Source: Lethocerus indicus
Taxonomy: Eukaryota > Arthropoda > Insecta > Hemiptera > Belostomatidae
Assembly (NCBI GenBank): GCA_019843655.1
Contig: JACDQD010000003.1
Location: 11,844,925-11,908,924 of the forward strand
Direction: 5' to 3'
Length of the DNA stretch: 64,000 nt
Made by a program: the position numbers and the translations under genes. Positions 39,401 to 54,500 of the stretch are shown one piece after another. Below the pieces are notes generated by a model. That model made no database searches and was not told the DNA's origin. It saw only the letters and a program-made list of their open reading frames with translations. Within the stretch, counting starts at the first letter, position 1. Each line of letters opens with the position of its first letter.

Positions 39401-41779
39401 TATTGTTCAGTGAAAGTGACATCACGATCCGTTGCAAAACTGCGTTGATTGGTCCTATTTCGAAGTCGGACAACATCCGTCGTTAGGTGACGACACGTTA
39501 AGGCAAATAGGCTTTTATTTTTTTTATTTATAACTTTTCATCCTGCCTCTTTTCCCTTTTCCTCTATCTGTCTGGCTCGAACGGTCTGTCTTATTTTGGT
39601 TGTCAGCATAAAAACCCGACTTGGACAGCCCGCAGTTCCGCCCGTTAGTCATAAAATACTCTCGGTTCACACGTCCCTTGAGAAATAACCGGTCGCGAAA
39701 TATTTTTGACTGAGCGGTGGGGGGAAAAAAAATATTCGCATCGCCCGTGCAAGTGGATTAACTTGTAAGAAGAGACGGGGGACTTTTCGCCACGAGTTTG
39801 TTCCAGACTGTGCAATCTACGCTCGCGCCGTAAATCCGCGGACGTGTTTGGCGCTGACGCCAAAATAAAGTTTTATTTGTTGCGACCAATTTGTTTAGCC
39901 CCTCGAAGATAGTGAAACCTGATCCTGGGGCAGAGCAACATACCGCGGCTGTATTTGTTTTCAGGGAATGAAATCCCAAAATTAGACTGCCGAAGGTTTG
40001 AGTAACGCACTTTTGCAAAAATATTTAAATAACGTCCTCACACTGCCGATTATTTAATACTACTGAAAACTGGGACGATTGAGTGAACTGTTGCATTAAA
40101 ATAAAAATATAATTCTTTGTATATAAGTATGCCGGCGTACCGTTTTATTGCAACTCTCTTGATATTTTATTGACTATTGACTTATATTTAACTCCTTGGG
40201 GTCTGTATCACTTAAATCAAAACAGGCGCGTAAAGCATGAAATATAATAGAATAATTTCACATAGCTGTTAAACTGTCTTTTCTCACCAATTGCCAATTT
40301 ATCCAGTATCAAACAGGTTCCGGCCTCTGCCCATCTTCATCTATTTTCCCTCAACATCAGTGTATTATTTCGTCCACCGATCGGGTATCCTATCGGGACA
40401 GTTAACAAAATCAGTTAAAGGGCTTCTAAAACAGCAATATAGTATTATAGAGGAACAGGAACTTGCACTAGCAAGCATTGGTACTTTGTACCAATAGGAA
40501 TAATGTAAATACGAGTTCCCTCGTATATCAACAGGCCCAACTTTAGTTCTGTTATTGTGCAACCGAAAACTGGCCTGCCCCAACGAAAGGAGACAGTAGC
40601 CGGTTTAATAGCCTGTTTGACAGTTTTGAAGTGGCTATCAACCGAGGGAATGCACCCGGGGAATATTTAACCGTCCGTTAATATCCACCTGCTCAAGCTT
40701 GACGCAACCGCTTCAGCAATAGCTTTGGCTCGGGGCCAAATAGCTAATTGAGCCGGCTAACATTTTTTTCGCCCCGTCAGGCCTCAAAAATGGCCGTGTT
40801 AGGTTAGGTCGGAGTCGGGGATCCGGCGACGATATTTCCGCGATTAGTGCCAGCCCAAATTTCGCGCATCGATTCAAATATAACCGAGGGACAATTTTTT
40901 TTTTAATTCGGCCGATTAAGCGGCGTCGCCAGAGGCCGGCCCCTAACTACGCCCGATCTAATCCGACGCGCCGTTTCAATCAGCCCAATTAAGAAAGTTA
41001 ATTTCAACGAAATATTTCTTTTTCCACCGTATGGCCGATCGTCCATTATCCACGCACGCCGGTATAAACCACGTGAAAGTGAATCTGCGCTTGGGCCAGC
41101 CGGGTGGACCGGGGCGGAGATATGCGCCCGAAGAGATAAAAAAGAAGCGGATCGGCTTCGGAGGCAGTTAGAAAGTAGGTTAGCTGGAACTTCTCCAAAT
41201 CGAAGAATAATTACGTGTACAAACAAACGATTTATGGTCGGTACTTTTTGGGGACTAAATTACTTCCTTCTTGGAAGCATTTTTGTCGGAAGGAAGCCCG
41301 TTAGTGCGGTTCGACCACTCCACTGACCGATACGCTGGGGTTGATGCACGGGAAACGTAATACTGTTGTTTTTACACGTGTTTTTACTTATATTAATTAA
41401 TATCGATACCGCTGCTGTAAGCATATTGCGCTATATCCATATCGGAATAGACAGGTATTTAATTCCGTACAACCAGAGAAGGTATTTGCTAACAAAAAAA
41501 TGAAGTGCACTGAAATTAACAAGGATAAAATGGTGTCGGCTAGTTCAAATCTTCTACTCCATTCTTGATATACCATATGTTCTTGCTTCAGGAATAACTG
41601 CGGACATTAAGCTCTGTCAATAGAATCTGAAAAATCCCGATCGGCGAGTCACTTTGGTGGGATCTATTCTCAGCCATATAAAACGTATTTTAAAGTAGGT
41701 TTTCGTGCCCGAACATAATATTCCATTAACTCTTCACCAATATTAATGTAGATAATTTTATTCCATTAAAAGCTTTGAA
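36401..41779. other. Non-coding; small hairpins only
   Basis: Mixed composition. GC-rich islands lie at 37860-38060, 38240-38400 and 40640-41200; the last has AATTAAG and CGATTAG words and is a candidate regulatory block. A hairpin with TTAAATCGA/TCGATTTAA arms lies at 38524-38547. No exon is supported. Confidence 0.5.
40462..40495 (+). other. Two adjacent perfect hairpins
   Basis: CTTGC-ACTA-GCAAG (40462-40475) is followed, after one base, by ATTGGTAC-TTT-GTACCAAT (40477-40495). The second has perfect 8-bp arms around a 3-base loop. They are too small for a known RNA gene. They could be operator-like or neutral. Confidence 0.85.
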
Positions 41780-42560
41780 AATGTTTTTGGTGTTGTGTGC
41801 CAAATAAATTTTTTGTAAAGCGATATATATTGTCTCTAATAATATTACACAAGAAGCATGATAATAGTGAAAAATTCAACCTCGATTTTAATAATAATGA
41901 ATTTTGTGTTTAAAAAGATAACTACCTGGTTTCGAGGTCTTTCCTGGATCATTACTGAGATAAGTATAACAAATAATAAGTCACAATCTTGGCACCATTC
42001 TTTGAATTTTAAAATGTTATCGAAGAATAAAAACAGTTATTACACAATTATATATAAAAAAAATAATTGAAGGTATTTCATAAAAACGCGTATCACCCTG
42101 TACTTATGATTCATAAAATATAAAAAACAAATAAAAGTGTGTGCAAAGTTATTGGCAAAGCATCAAATAGATTGATTAACAAGATATTCCAACCTTTTAA
42201 GTATTCAGAAAGTGTCCTAGGGGTGTTGATACGATAATTCATGTTTTTATTAAACACTCACTCCGTAGCGAAACGTTTAAAAATTAAACTTCGCCGAGTC
42301 CAGTTCTGTTTTAAAAATGAAATCCACAACACTCTGATTTCAAAAAAATTATTTTTTTTAAACTCAGTTAACAGAAATAAACCCGAATTCATAGTGTGTC
42401 AAATATAAAGCAGTATTGTTTATATATTTAGGATCTAGGTCTTTGTTGCAACAATAATAGATATTATTACCGCATACAAAATATTTTGTAAATATACAAG
42501 TTTTGGTTTATCTTTGTAAACGAATAATTTTTTCACTGTCCACTAATTTTTATATTACGG
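41780..42560 (-). repeat. AT-rich block resembling a degenerate interspersed repeat
   Basis: Base composition drops sharply in GC compared with both flanks. Read on the minus strand it contains GTACAGGGTGATACGCG (from 42103 down) and, further on, TATCTCAGTAATGATCCAGG (from about 41962 down). ACAGGGTG-type ends and TATCTC-plus-A-rich phrases are common in insect interspersed repeats. I cannot find matching terminal repeats or a target-site duplication, so limits and class are uncertain. A 70-codon frame at 41858-42070 is Lys/Ile/Asn-rich and looks like a composition artefact. Confidence 0.35.
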
Positions 42561-45500
42561 TATCATTACGGTTAAAAAATATAGATATTTGTATTTGGGT
42601 GTGTGTATTACAATAATACCAAAATTAATGTATTACAAAATATTCTAGAATTCGATAATTGGGCAGGTAATGCCAGAGCTTTTATGAACAATCCCATGTC
42701 TGTCGAAGTGGAACCAGTAGGGTTGATGATGGCACGCTGTCCCAAACACCCCAGTTAGTATGTAGATTTAATTCCCCTCTAGTTTCCAGGGAAAAACACC
42801 CGATAATGTGAATCCGAGAGCTGATAACTGAATTTTACATTCAGCCTCATGGATGTTTGGTAGACCAATCAGGAGTAGGTTGAAATTATCGGGAGGAGGG
42901 TATCGAATAAAGTAGCCAAATTTGGGCGGCCATTTCTTAGCCGGAAGGTCATTTAAATTTCGCCTATCTTCATCTCGGGGCGGGATTCGGTCGCCGGGTT
43001 AATTTAAATCCAATTTTAATCCAAGGAGCGGCACTTGGACTCAAGGTCCCTAATCTGGCTCGACGGGGGACAGCCCCGCCGATTTTGTTCCTGGTTCGAG
43101 TTATTTTTTTCTGTTTATCAGTCTATCTATGTCCTTTTTTCCTGTTTTTTTCTCTCGCGCGTTCCACAATCTTCTTGACACTGCGTCCGGGCTCATTAAA
43201 CCTCGTTTGTCCACGTCCGAACTAATTCCTCTCGCGCCTCACATGTGAAAGTCCCAGGTAGCCGGCGGAGCGACCACCTTTTACCCAACCGTAAAATATT
43301 GTTTTAGACCTTTCCCAAAAAATAATATTTATGGTCAGTTTTTTGCGTATTTTTTCTTTTTAAATTTTCATATAATCTCGTGTTTATTTTTCTCCGTCTT
43401 CTCCTTTATTATCGAGATCAACTTTTTCCCACTGCTGGGCCACGTTATATTATCGCAGAATTTTTGTTTTTGATTTGAATTGTGGATTCTTTTTAATTAA
43501 TACACGACGCCCAACGCTGGTACGCCGTTGCTGGTTGCATACGTTACTAACTAGCACTCGTTGACATATTAGTCGTGTGAGTTTTTGTGTTTACCGAGCC
43601 GGGCCCCGAGATAAACGAATAAGTGGGTTAGACCGGGATCATGTCGGCGTAACTGTTCGCGGGCGGGAGCAAGTTCTCGGGCCTATGTAAAGGAAGTGCT
43701 TCTAGGACGTGTTCGGGGCCTGAACCCTATTATCTAATCGGGGAGTCGGGATCGAGTCTGTCCATTAGCATAGGGGCAGACGTTGGTTCGGACCCAACGT
43801 AAACGGCATGATAAACTGACCCACTCTGTACTCGGCGGCCAGAGAACCCGGCCGAGGATTATCCGGGCGAGCCCCCGTCCATTTATTTAATACGCCCACT
43901 CGGTACTGCCGAGAGCATTCCTTGGGGCTCCGCGCTACCAGAGCCCACTCCCGCGCTCCCAACTGGAACCCTCCGAAGGAACATCTTTCCTAACATTTCG
44001 GTTCGTTTAGATGGGCATTTTTTAATACAGACAGATATCTACCATTAAACGAAATCCAGCTCAAGAAAAGTAAGTATCTTTTAACTATAATCAATATGCG
44101 GGATTAATACTGAAGAAAGCTTGAAGTCGAATCCGGGTTAGCGAGGTGGTAAGAATGACTCCACAGAAGGAATTGTAATGGCCAAAGCCTACTATATTTT
44201 GAAAGTATATGCACACTCGCCATCCATTAAAGGAAAGGAAGAAATATGACCAGAGATATACTGAGAGTATTATTAAAAACTCCTACCTGACTTCTAACTT
44301 CGTTTAATTTCTAATTATTTGACGTCGCGGATTAGTTTATCTGCCGTATTGGACTTAGGCAATATTGGTATTGGCCTTCCGACGAGGGCTAATTGAGAAT
44401 GAGAATGTAATAGAAGCCGGCATATACTGTAAAGTGTATTGAACTCGACCGTGCGGCCAATCTAATCGGATTCTCCGCATTAGCATAGTCCGGTGGAGTA
44501 GATAGGGCGGAGGCTCCCTCGGGGGCTGGCTAGAATTCTGGCCGAACGGTTTCAGCCGGGAAGCTCCGGCTCGCTGCTGCTAATTGGGATTTATTCAGAC
44601 GTCGTTGGCTCTCGACCGGCCGTTCTTCCTCCACTCAGGTGGCTATTTTACAACCGGCCATTGCCTGCTCTTACTTAGGTTTGTAGAATTTTGTGGCCGT
44701 CTACAGCCACAGAGCAGGAAACATCCGGCGTAATTGTTGAAGATTGCTGTTCAACTTGATTTTATGCCCATCTCTTTCCATTTTATGTCCTATTTTGTGG
44801 GATGACTAGGTTTATCAACAAGAGGGAAATGTCAATAGTAAAGCTACCAAATAGTTCATTTCATGGGTCTAGCAAACAGTATACTTTAAAATATATATAT
44901 TTATTTATTTACTTAGGTACAATTAAAGTGAGCCAATTCATACATACTTGGAGAAATTATTCAGCCTGTTCATTTCTTGTTCAGCTTAAAAGGGTAGTAA
45001 ATGATTATGGCGATCATGACTCACAAACTAATAGATCGAGTTGAATTCCAGAACTACGCTTCTTCATAGAATTCATTTCTAATGCGTATTAAAAAATTAG
45101 TGTATTCGGTCAGGATGGGATATTGTTCGCAATTAATAATTTAATTCGAGACAATGTGTCTACCATAAATTATCCGTATATCCATATTGATCGCGAAGTG
45201 CATCTATGCGCACCTGTCGTGCCTTGTGGGCAACGGTCTAGCATATTTTTTCCCGGCATTATGTCGGAGCGCATTGAAATAATTCCCAATCCAATCATTG
45301 CGCGTTTGTCCGCGTTCGCCGATTTATTTTCTTCTCTCCCGTTTATTTATTTTTTTTCTGTTTAGTTACCATCCATTATTCATGCAATCAGAGCGCGGCA
45401 ATTTACAGTATTGCGCCGCGGAACGCGCCCCGACGCTGTAATTACGCCCGGGAAGAAGAAAGCGAGCTGTTCGTCGCTCGGGCGGCGAAAAACCGGCCCC

Positions 45501-46156
45501 GAAGAAAATTCAAATGAGGGAAATCCGATAGGCTAATGCCGGGCCGGCCGACAGAGCGGTGGGTTGATTTAATGTCCCCGTCGATATCGCGAAATAATTG
45601 GTTTAATAATCGTTAAAAACAGAACCGAGGCGTTACGACACTAGGCCTCTTGTATATCCTACAGCCACTCTGCTTAGTTCCAGACAGAAACCAGCTATAG
45701 TTGTGCAAGTTTTTCCTCTTATCGACCTTTTATCGAAGCTCCGTCCCCTTACTCGGTGTCGCATTGAACGAACAATTATAAATTACTTTTTAAGCTTATC
45801 TTACAAATACATTAAATGAAACTAAACTGTACCAAATGCTCTTATACAGATAACGTTAGTGATCTATGTCACACTCACAAAGGGATTTTCGTTCATGTGA
45901 CCTTATTTATATAATCCGGATCTCAAAGTTTGATAAATGCTATCAGATTCACAGCGAAGCTCTTGGAGCATAATGTGTGGCAATGTTATAATAAATTCGG
46001 TATAAAATATTCGGAGCGACAAATTTAATCTCAAACGAACCAGGTGTATTCTTACACCATTGAAAAATTAACTCAAACTGAGATTGATTGTTGACATTTT
46101 TATATTGCGTGTTCGTATATTTTTGGTGGCCAAATATAATTGAAATGTGAGCCTTT
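42561..46156. other. Non-coding; GC-balanced islands
   Basis: No gene is recognised. Balanced or GC-rich stretches at 42700-43280, 43580-43990, 44330-44640 and 45370-45640 are dense in CCGG, AATTA and CGG words. The last includes ATTTACAGTATTGCGCCGCG near 45390. They are plausible regulatory or conserved non-coding DNA. This cannot be tested from one sequence. Confidence 0.5.
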
Positions 46157-46170
46157 CATCGCATGCGATG
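46157..46170. repeat. Perfect 14-bp palindrome CATCGCATGCGATG
   Basis: Exact self-complement with an NsiI/SphI-like GCATGC centre. It lies about 135 bp upstream of a longer palindrome. Confidence 0.95.
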
Positions 46171-46292
46171 TCAGCACTGATCGGCTCCAGTTGCGCGGAC
46201 GGGGAAAGTTCGAAAAAAAAAAAACGAACCGTCATTAGGCAAACAGCCGACAGCCAGTCGGGATATACTTTCGAATAAATCAACCATTATAT

Positions 46293-46318
46293 TACCCCTT
46301 AGGGCACCCTAAGGGGTA
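46293..46318. repeat. 26-bp near-perfect palindrome with 12-bp arms
   Basis: TACCCCTTAGGG (46293-46304) and CCCTAAGGGGTA (46307-46318) are exact reverse complements separated by CA. A TGATTAAT word (46320-46327), the type bound by Exd/Hox pairs in flies, follows within two bases. The arms could bind a dimer or form a cruciform. No transposon boundaries or coding frame are associated. Confidence 0.95.
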
Positions 46319-46327
46319 TTGATTAAT

Positions 46328-50615
<4,288 letters not shown>

Positions 50616-50940
50616 CAGAGGTGTCCAAAAAAATGTATCCACTGTTTAAAAGTCCATAACTTGCAAACTGATTGACGGAGTTGTCTCATTTTCGGTGAAA
50701 GTGTAGCTTAAAGTCCAACTTAAAGATATCACTGTAGGTGTTCGAAATGGTCACCATTAACATCCACACACAAACGATGACGCCGAACTGCAGCACGAAC
50801 TACTGACTGCATCGACAAAAGTCACGCATTGGATGAACTTCGAGAATCCATCGTACATTCATGTGCAAATATCCAACTGAACACGTTGCAGTCAAGTTAT
50901 GGACTGTTAAACAGTGGATACATTTTTTTGGACCCCTCTG
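50616..50940 (-). mobile_element. Non-autonomous mariner/Tc1-like element (MITE) with 48-bp terminal inverted repeats
   Basis: A 325-bp element is bounded by TA dinucleotides (50614-50615 and 50941-50942), the target-site duplication of the Tc1/mariner superfamily. The left end starts CAGAGGTGTCCAAAAAAA. The right end, read as its reverse complement, starts CAGAGGGGTCCAAAAAAA. The two terminal repeats (50616-50663 and 50893-50940) match at 46 of 48 positions, the differences being one T/G near the tip and one A/C further in. The interior keeps only a short 3' piece of a transposase frame on the minus strand, so the copy cannot make its own transposase and would have depended on one supplied in trans. 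It looks like an internal-deletion derivative. High identity between the ends suggests moderate age. The superfamily call is firm from ends, TA sites and coding remnant; the family within it is not determined. Confidence 0.9.
50729..50821 (-). pseudogene. C-terminal remnant of a mariner-type transposase
   Basis: Inside the TIR-bounded element, the minus strand has a short frame ending in RRHRLCVDVNGDHFEHL, one more residue (Q), then TGA. A basic run, a hydrophobic-Cys stretch, an N-G-(G/D)-H-F-E/Q-H-L block and a stop is the usual C-terminal signature of many arthropod mariner-type transposases. The frame is closed upstream by a TGA at 50822-50824, so at most about 30 residues survive. The DNA-binding domain and the DDE catalytic core are absent. 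Another frame stays open just upstream, which may reflect an old frameshift. The protein would be non-functional. The family match is from recalled family pattern, not a search. Confidence 0.75.
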
Positions 50941-51360
50941 TATACAATTATTAAGAGATGCCCTCAGTTATACACCATTTACATATACTTAATATATAAA
51001 CAATATTATATAACTTTAATTCTTATTATTTTCATTGAGCAGTTTAGTGATCTTCTCTTTTAATCGTTTAAATTAAAAAAAAAGTTTCCTTCGATATTTT
51101 CAACAGTCAATATCGGGGTTACTCTTAACTCGAATTTTAGTCCTCTCTGTCGGAATAACGCGATGTAATAACCTATTAAAATTGTTTGTCCTTGTGACAA
51201 TGCGGACGTAAACTCGGCTCGAAGAAGTCCTTTGTAGTGTTTTACCTTATTTAGCGGTATTTATTTACATTCGGTATGCGTTAGGCGGGACTAGCCATCG
51301 GGGCAATCAGCCGGTGTATTCAGCGTATATCTCAACGTCCGACCGGGCACTGAGTTTTAA

Positions 51361-51374
51361 CCCCCCTAGGGGGG
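51361..51374. repeat. Perfect palindrome CCCCCCTAGGGGGG
   Basis: Fourteen-base exact self-complement in an otherwise mixed region, about 120 bp upstream of a TA microsatellite. Confidence 0.95.
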
Positions 51375-51487
51375 AGATTGGCCCCATCGGCAGCACGGAA
51401 AGGCCTCAATAAAACCGCCGGTCATTTGTTTGCTTACCCTTGAGGGTGGATCGGGTTCATTAGCATGGCCGTGCTCTATTAGCCGCC

Positions 51488-51489
<2 letters not shown>

Positions 51490-51543
<54 letters not shown>
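51490..51543. repeat. (AT)27 microsatellite, 54 bp
   Basis: Uninterrupted alternating AT from 51490 to 51543, then GTATATA. Located about 550 bp from the mariner-like element but not part of it. Confidence 0.97.
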
Positions 51544-51550
<7 letters not shown>

Positions 51551-54500
51551 CAGGAGCCTTGATGTCCGTCCCCCTGTGAAAGGTCGGTCACGGGGTGGAG
51601 ACACGGGCGACGTGACCGGACCGCCCTTTAACCGGCTCCTATCTTGAATATCTATCGGAATCAACCTCGCTATTTGCCTGCAAAACTGTGTTCGGGCCCT
51701 ACAATAAGCCGGGCGGAAATAACCGCCGCTACGTCGGGTTATGATAAGTATAATTATAATGGCGGGAATAACTAAGCGATCGCCGATTAGAGAATTCGCG
51801 GCTCCATTCGGGTCGATATCTGAAAATGGGGAAATATCTTGTTAAGGCTGAAAGTATTGTTATAAGACAAGCTCGGACCCGAGCAATGTTGTTGGGAGCA
51901 ATTTGCGACTGAATAAATCCCGATGAATACGATTTCCGATAAAGGGCCCGTCATTATCATTGTATGGAATAACGGAGTTCCTGTACACTACGAGCCATTA
52001 CCCAGACACAACTCGCTGAATGGCTGTAAAATGATCATTTTCATTCTTTTATATTATCACGAGTTAAATTATACTTTAACCTAGTTCAAAATTTTGAAGA
52101 GGTGACAAGGCGATGTCAAGCTGATCTGTTTCTCCCGCAGAAATCCTCCCGGATCGGAAGATTAAGGTGTTCTACAGCAAACAAATCCAGAGCAGTCAGA
52201 TTCTTCCTTCTGTTTTTAAATAACGTTTTAGTTGAACAGCGATGAAAAAAGTTTCCTAGAATGATAGGAGCTTGTCAAGTTATGTGTAAATGGCGCAATT
52301 TAAATGTGGATTATTGGAACGAGATTTTTAGTCGATGCATTTCCAGCAGAAACACCCAAATGTTGAAAACAATTTTCACTCAAAAATTTCAGCCAATCGA
52401 GGTATAGACTCTTCACATTATCACCCTCGGTATGGACGGCTTCGGATGTGGTTAAGAGTCGTAACAATATACACTATTCTTTATTATATAATAAAATTAT
52501 TTACGCTCCAAGAAACTGTACAACTGTAGTTTTCGCAACACGTTTTTGATGGACTTGGCTCGAGACATATCATGCTGCGATGACGGGCGCTTAGGCGAGG
52601 AGAAAGTAGCGTCATTTATCAACATCGGAATACCCATTTTCCTAACACGGACATGACGTTCGTTAAAAAAGTTCAATTAACCATTTAGTAATTAGATAAC
52701 ATTCCGAATATGATATACATCAGTGCAGACTGAGAATTAAAGTACGGCGTTTATTTCGTTTTATTCCTACTGCGCCGAGTAAGATATAGAAATCTGGCAG
52801 AGCATAACTTAGTAATTCTAATTAAATTCTTTATAACAATTTCAATAACTTCCTTCTGTCCATTAAAAACGGCGTCCATAAGTGGTATAGACGTAGGTTT
52901 ACCGCAATGTGTATACAAATTTAATATTTTACATAAGAACTATTATCAGATTACTGCATGCAGAATGTTAGAACTTCGTTCACTTTACTTCGTAAGAAAT
53001 ATCGGCGTGTCTCGATTACGATCTTCCGCAATAATTTCAAAGTACCGTTTCATTTGGGATATAGTCATTTTTAAAATGCACTTCAAAACGAACCGTAAGT
53101 TTGACATTGAAGGCGGCATTAATATACGAGTCGACTGGACCCGATTCGCAACGGTATTTTATATCCGCTAGATGTAATACTAAACCTGATTCAATTAAAC
53201 TTTAAATTATAGTGTAGGGGAAGCGGCTGATGAATGTGCCGGGGGGTGAGGCGGGCCGACACTGATAAGCAATAGAGTCATCCGTTGCGAAACGCTCCTT
53301 ACCTCCGGTCGGTTGTTCGTAATGCGCCGAAACTCGTTTTCCTACCGTCGGACGCTTGCATTCAGAAACATCCAGGTCGATAGGAATCTCTTCTCCTACA
53401 CGGGATGTTCTATACGGCAGTGTAACAGGGCGTGACGTCCGACTACCACTTTTTATATCCTTAGCGCGAATCCCGTTCGCTATAAATGAATACATTAAAT
53501 CGCCGCGTTTCAAGTTGTACTTGATCTGGAACCAGTTTAGATTCTTCCGCAAAATTAAAATTAGATTCTTATAAAAAAAAAATTTCACGGTCACCGCAGG
53601 GTAAGGACTGAGGTTATTACACAGTAATTATTTTATAACACCTATTACTTGGAAGAAATTTATATACAGATGTCGCTATTAGAAAAGTAGTGAAAAAAAT
53701 GTTGTTTAACTTTTATATTCCTTGTTATCAACCAAAACCTATCTCTGTTTCTAATGGAATTGTTTTTCATCTTTGGAGAACTGCTTCGAAATGTTGGAAT
53801 CTCACTCAGTTTAAAGAACCAGACGGACAGTTCCATAATTAAAGTAATAAGCTGACGTTTAAATAACCGGCCTTATGTCGACCACTAACACCGTATGCCG
53901 ATTTAACAGTCGGGTTTGTCTTCTTAACGATTCCTTCCAAGTTACCTCATGACTCTCGGCCAAATAATCGGTGCCCGAAAGGAAAACTTGCGTCAACTCG
54001 ATTGGTTGGCCAGGGGCGTGTATATTTTGGCTCTAAGGGTGTCATTACAGATGCGATCTGTATTTTTCTGTCGGAGATGACATCATCCTGCCGACCGGAG
54101 CCTGTCCCGGCCCCCACCCCCCCCGCGAGCCTCGCTCCGTCCCAAACTTAATTGGGCCATATTTCGTAGGCCGCCGCCCTTAACCGGATTCAACCCAGTG
54201 AGAGTGTGAAGGAGAGAGAGGGAGAGAGAGAGAGAGAGTGGCGGAGATCATGATACGGAATAAGCGGAGTGCACAAATTGCAGGCACACACACGCAAGTG
54301 GCGTCTGATCGGCAACAGAAAAAAGAAATAATGATCGGATACTAAATAAGTAATTACGTTTTCGGCCTACGCGTATTATCTGAGCTGTGGCGAGTTATTA
54401 CCAAACGCAAAGTCGCTCCCCTCGGCTTATTTCAACAAACTAATTTTTTACGAACGTCGAGCACAAATTGAACAGCCCAACTAAAGGTAAGTTGATAAGC

